A stretch of DNA of 64,000 nt, from positions 558,001-622,000 of the forward strand of contig JASANG010000611.1 of the NCBI GenBank assembly GCA_030248215.1, written 5' to 3'. The notes beneath the pieces were generated by a model that searched no databases, was not told where the DNA came from, and saw only the letters and a list, made by a program, of their open reading frames with translations. The translations under genes and the position numbers were made by a program. Source of the stretch: Enoplolaimus lenunculus (taxonomy: Eukaryota > Nematoda > Enoplea > Enoplida > Thoracostomopsidae). Below, piece by piece: positions 58,965 through 64,000 of the stretch. Each line of letters opens with the position of its first letter. Position 1 is the stretch's first letter.

Positions 58965-59143
58965 GGGAGCTGAGTCGAACGGTGTTAAATTTTCCACAAT
59001 CAGACGTCTGATTAACGAATCAGTTATTCGACCATAAATCCGTTAGCCAGACGTCTGATTGACGAATCAGTTATTCGACCATAAATCCGTTAGCCAGACG
59101 TCTGATTTGATTGCAAAACTTTAACACCATCTGAAGTAGCTCG
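58965..59143. mobile_element. Foldback with 47-bp tandem of CAGACGTCTG
   Basis: The left GAGCTGAGTCGAACGGTGTT and the complement of the right, GAGCTACTTCAGATGGTGTT, form inverted ends. Inside, a 47-bp unit beginning with the palindrome CAGACGTCTG occurs at 59,001 and 59,048, with a third palindrome at 59,095. Confidence 0.75.
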
Positions 59144-59149
59144 GTAAGC

Positions 59150-62100
59150 AGTGTTGAATGTTATATGATTTGTCTAACTTTTTGACAAAAACATTTTTGG
59201 GTCGCAAGAGGGTGATCTCGGAATCTTAGAAATCGAATTATACAAAAATTCAAATTTGAGCGTGGAGTGATTAGAGAACGTCATGAAAAGTCCAAATATA
59301 CAACAATTTTCAAAATCCAACCAGTTTTTGGGGATACACCGACTGGGCGGACAACCGAAAACATCCGCAAAATGCGAGATCGTATATTTGCCGGTACAGG
59401 AAATATAGATTTCCAAATTTTTATCACATCAACCGAACCGCCAGGTCCATATCAGATGGTTGCCGCCCCACCAAACCACCCAATTGAACCCTACCTTCAA
59501 GTTTATCCTCCTCAACGAGCTCGTGAATTAGTATTGTGCGATTTCGGTTTCAGCTCCTGTGTCATAGCCGACCCTTAGAGTTGTAGTCCAAGATATCATT
59601 CCTTGACAGCATAACCACATTTGAAATTTTTTGGGAGGCAGCATAGCAAGCGAAAAACTTTTCCGGACCCATACAGATTATTTTACAGCGTATAAAAGTG
59701 TCTTTTTCGCGTATAAAAGTGTCTTTTTCAAATCTTTCCACTAACTTCATGACGGAGAAATAGGTATATATCTCTCAGTCCCCCCCGTTGTATACACCCC
59801 TGCTGACCCTAATCTACCCATTCAAAGTCTATCAATACTCTACTATATGTGCCCATATGTCTGTGCAATTGACACACAATTTCAATGACACACATTCATC
59901 GCGAAATCATATCTTTTGCCCGCTTGCTTGACATAATACCAACACCAAAAGCCTACTTTTGGTCAGCACTTCAAGTTGCAGCAGACCACGACATCATTTT
60001 GGAAATACACACCCAGTCCGATAAAATGTATGCGTATATACTTCCTCTCTCAAAATGGACCAATTGTCTTTTATCCCATTTTATATATATAGCACTTTCT
60101 CAACCGGTTCTTAATGACCGATTTATGTTTAGTGTCACAAGGGGCCCATACAATTTTGCAGGGATAAAGCGAATTTACCTCTGTCCGAAATTTCTCAAGA
60201 CAGACGAAAAACAGTTTTAACTAACATAGAATCACCTTACAGGGTCCTAGACTCTTATAGGTTAAAATATTTTTGTATACATGAGGTTATACCCACGCGA
60301 ATTTAAATCCTGGCTATGTGCCTAGATAACGCACAGTGGCGGATTTAGAAATTTCTCACTGAGATATCACGCGATATATTACTGAAAAAATCTCACAAAT
60401 GAAGGCCTTCGAGAAGACAACCAACCACAATTTCAGTACAAAATTTTAGTACAAAATTTTTCTGATCACTGTTGCAAGTGTACTGACCAGGTGCCCGCTT
60501 ATGCGCTTCAATCAGTATATGGTTGGATTGTATATAAGCCGAATACATACGTATATTTTGGTTCAATCAATATAAACTAAGTTTAAGATCAATCTTGGCG
60601 GAAGTTTTCGAAGAGTTTTATGTCATAAACGTTGCGATTTGGCTATACTTACAAGGCAATGTTTTCAGACCGCTACAATTACTGTGTAATATGCTCTTGT
60701 ATAGGGCGAGAATCACGACCATTCGTCGACCGACAACTTGTAATACATAATCTTCTAGCGTCTCCAATTTCTCACTATGTATTAGGCTTAGGCTTAGGAG
60801 CCTGTTACGCGACAAGTTGTCCAGGCGACGAATTGTAGATTCCTAGTATAGTATAGAGCTTCAAATTTAACTTTGAATCCAATTAACTGTACTACTCAAC
60901 GCAACAGCATTTACCTTTATCTGTTTTATCAAAATTTAGCCATTTCTTTGAAATCGTTGTACTAAAATTAGCGGACCCGAAAGCCAGTCGGGCGGAACCG
61001 GCAAGTAAGCTAACGAATGACCAGAATATTAATCAACCAAAAAACCAACTTCAGCTACGTATAGGTGTGTCTATTTTTATTGGACTCCCAAACAAATAGA
61101 GCACTTTAGCCAGCACCGAATCCACAAACTTCTGAACGAGAGGGGGGTCGTACGAGTTATAAATCTTGGAGAAACCTCGCGAACGAGAAGCCCAACGCCA
61201 TTTTAGTGCTAAACCGTTACACAAAATCTTTGTTTTGATCCCATTTGGACGGAGTCTAGGCCGGGGTGTTCCCCATAGATCCCCCCAGCGGTTTGGCACA
61301 AGCGAGACGTATACGGCACACACCGGTACACGCTACCTAGTTTATTGGATTAGAATGCAAGACGCATGTCATGTTTTACGTCGGTTGGTTTTCTTTGGTC
61401 GAACCAGTTGCTATGCTTTGCCAAGAAAAATAGATTTTCCGTCTTCTGGTAGCCACTTTAAATTGCATAAGCAAAACAACAAGCATTGCAGTATAAACTT
61501 TAGGTTCCAGACAGCGATTTTTCAGCTTATGACGCTCGGCATACATAATACGCAACGTCTTTTGGGATTGAAAGCTGTGTGATTTGAGTTTTCGCTGAGC
61601 GTAACTTGATTTTGTTTGCGTGTATTTTGTTAAGCAATGCTGTGAGCGTTGTGTGGTGCTCAGGTGTGGAATAACTTGGTATGCAAACGAAGGAACGTGA
61701 TTATGCGTTTGTGAATCCACAATATGAAATGGCTCTTTCAACAAACACTCAGTTAATTATTCTGTTACTAAATATATAGAGTTACTAATTAAATCAATTC
61801 AATTCCAGTTGCACATGGATATCGCAATTCTAAACAAATGCACACCGAGGGGTCAGGAGAGGGGGCACCATCCAATCCTAATGCTGTCTCACTGAACCCA
61901 CGTTAACGACTTTTAATTTTCGTTTTCAACCTAACATTTGAGTCGATTTTTCAGCGCTGGCACTAACTCCAGTTCAAAATTAAGCAAAACCAAGAGTGTG
62001 CAACTGTACCACTGGGCGTTGCGTTTTAGGCCCGCCCCCCTTGTTTAGTGGGCGGTCGCCATCACATGAATTCCCCTTAAATTAAACTATAAGGTGAGGA

Positions 62101-63022
62101 GCATATTTCAAGCCGCATACATAAAGTGTCATGGTTCGCACTAAGTTGTACGAGGCAAAAACGCAACGCGTGCCGGCTACATTCTTTTCCACACAGAATG
62201 CGCCCAATTACACACTCTAGTAAACGCATTATCGACTCTTGATAAAATTTACTCAAAATAGTCAACGTATGTTTGAATTTAGCAGTTACGAGATTGAAAT
62301 TTTGACGTCACTGCAACCGGAGGCTACTTATGAACTATTACAAATTTACATTAGTTACCTATCATCCACCCCAACCCCCCGAAACGACAATGCACGATAA
62401 ACCAATCCATGCCAACCGACCCACTGCAACAATACACCCCACCACCACAACACATTAATTCCGACCACTTTTATTCTATTTCACACTCACGTACACTTCG
62501 TTAACTTTACATCCCAGTTAGGATCGTAGCCATGATTTCATTCCGTGAGGGGATACCTTTCATTTTGAAGTGTTTTTTTCGTGAGTGAGAAAATTTGGTT
62601 TCGACCTCACCATCGATCAAGTTATTGTTAAGCTTGTAAATGTGCCTTGTTGTCGTCGGCAGAAATTTCCGTGATCGATATATCCCTATTGTATACTACG
62701 AATCTAATCGCAATCCAAAGATATACAATGAAAATTTCACATGTCCATGTGTATAAAAACATATACAAATCACAACTACTTCCACTTTACCTACACACAC
62801 TATCAATGGGTATTGTTGTTGCAATTATTGCACGTTTTACACACAGCGCATTATGTTTTTGTGGCGATCAAACTAATAGTTTCTTGCGTTTTTATCGTCG
62901 TCAATTGTATAACACTTTCTCTCGTTTTTGATTTTAGTCAAGTATCTGCGTTGAATTTTTGTAACACATGTTCGTAAAGCAAACAAAAAATTGTCAAAAA
63001 GTTAGATAAATTATATATCATT
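59150..63022. other. Non-coding stretch with unassigned open frames
   Basis: Open frames at 59,267-59,578, 59,885-60,220 (111 codons from an ATG), 61,166-61,582 and, antisense, 61,376-61,744 have no recognised domain or exon signals. The block 61,130-61,330 is GC-richer than its surroundings. A TTAGGC fragment lies at 60,780-60,800. GTATAAAAGTGTCTTTTTC is tandemly doubled at 59,690-59,730. Confidence 0.4.
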
Positions 63023-63432
63023 TAGGGACGTGTCGATTAATCCGGCATCGGCATCGGTAATAATCGGCACTTTTCGTGAGTATCGGCATCGGCACTGCAA
63101 AAAAAATTTGCCGATTCTTTGCATATACTTTTTGCGCATGTAACAGTCAGTTGGAATGCTATCAGTTTCATTTCTGGACGCATATCTCTGTGTCTGGTCA
63201 GTAAAATTGTTATCTCTTTTGCGTTTGTGTCTCAAAAAATTAATTGAAATGAACCGTTCTTATAAAATTCTAATCGTTTATAATGGTTAGGGTTTAAGTC
63301 TTCATATAATCATGTAATGTAGTATCCTGTCGGTTAATTAAACATGGTGTACTAAAGTTGGAATCGGCACTGGTTCAGCATCGGCGAAAATACCTACATA
63401 GTTTGTGGAAAATTTAGAAACAGCCACACCTA
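63023..63432. mobile_element. CGGCATCGG-family MITE, copy 2
   Basis: TAGGGACGTGTCGATTAATC at the left and CAGCCACACCTAATA at the right. It shares AATTGAAATGAACCG and AGGGTTTAAGTCTTC with 50,029-50,408. Confidence 0.7.
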
Positions 63433-64000
63433 ATACTATGTATCTCACAAATTCCTTTTAAGTATTTCAAAAATACCACATCATTAGTGTTTGAACAAAA
63501 TGTGTTCAGTTTGCGCATAAAACACCAATAGCATCAGTGCGCATATCACATTCTTTCACAAAAACTTAACTGTGAAAACAAAAAGCATTTTCACAAACGA
63601 ATTCGTTCGCACCACTGGGCAAAATCACGAAACAGCAAGGCAACCAGTAATAGTTTGTTAATCGAGAGGGCAGGCAACAATCATAAACGGTGCACAGAGA
63701 ACATTTTCGTTAATTGTTTTTAATTTTGCAGAAAAAACTTTTTAAATTAATGGATCGAGAAACGCTATCCCCTGGCGTGCAGCCCACACCGACCTTCACC
63801 CCCTCCACACTTGCGACATTGTCACAAAACGCTTCTCGCACAGCTTGACGAAGCTTCAAAGTAGCTTAGCAATTTAACAAGCGCCACCGTGTGTAAATTT
63901 GCGGTATTTCACAGAACTGCTCTTTTTTGTTGTTTTTTTTCGTTTTCAACATCCGGTAAACTATTACAGTTAAAATATGCTTGCGAAAATATATCAATGA
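63433..64000. other. Non-coding stretch at the right edge
   Basis: No open frame, repeat match or splice structure worth reporting was seen. Confidence 0.4.

Noticed and set aside
61051-61744. Three overlapping open frames on both strands (90-138 codons)
   Set aside because: They are mutually antisense and none shows a motif, signal peptide or splice sites; kept only as an unassigned stretch.

Overview
This is eukaryotic nuclear DNA: AT-rich, sparse in genes, with short exons, GT-AG introns and dense interspersed repeats. A nematode is the best fit. The innexin at 37,645-40,959 has a nematode-type N-terminus ([19 protein letters not shown]). The nematode telomere hexamer TTAGGC recurs throughout, though here inside a dispersed mobile repeat. 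The species cannot be named from this sequence.

Genes. (1) 1-4,880 minus: the first eight exons of a secreted Cys/Pro-rich protein, built partly from tandemly duplicated phase-1 exons and running off the left edge. (2) 37,645-40,959 plus: a complete four-exon innexin of 445 residues. (3) 44,740-46,741 minus: a three-exon, 184-residue basic protein whose last exon resembles the DUF4602/C1orf131 family of ribosome-biogenesis proteins. (4) 53,093-53,154 minus: a signal-peptide exon with a splice acceptor six bases before its ATG; the rest of that gene was not found. Weaker candidates lie at 41,482-41,847, 49,343-49,597, 51,559-51,737 and 55,185-55,685.

Relics. 7,195-10,340 plus is a GC-richer, purine-rich coding block broken by stops and frameshifts. 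It is gag-like or nucleocapsid-like, has no visible polymerase, and is followed by a purine tract and an LTR-like stretch. Two copies of a decayed Pif1-type helicase fragment lie near 28,300-28,940 and 33,840-34,450 (minus).

Most of the remaining DNA is small non-autonomous DNA transposons. At least ten families with terminal inverted repeats can be told apart, several with readable target-site duplications. The commonest carries degenerate TTAGGC arrays between its inverted repeats and is flanked by 8-bp duplications (perfect CTTACACT at 45,433-45,617). One copy sits 30 bp upstream of an innexin splice acceptor. There are also a tRNA-related SINE in two copies, a 32-bp perfect palindrome arm pair at 52,923-52,988, and several tandem repeats. 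No rRNA gene, intact tRNA gene or CRISPR array was seen.
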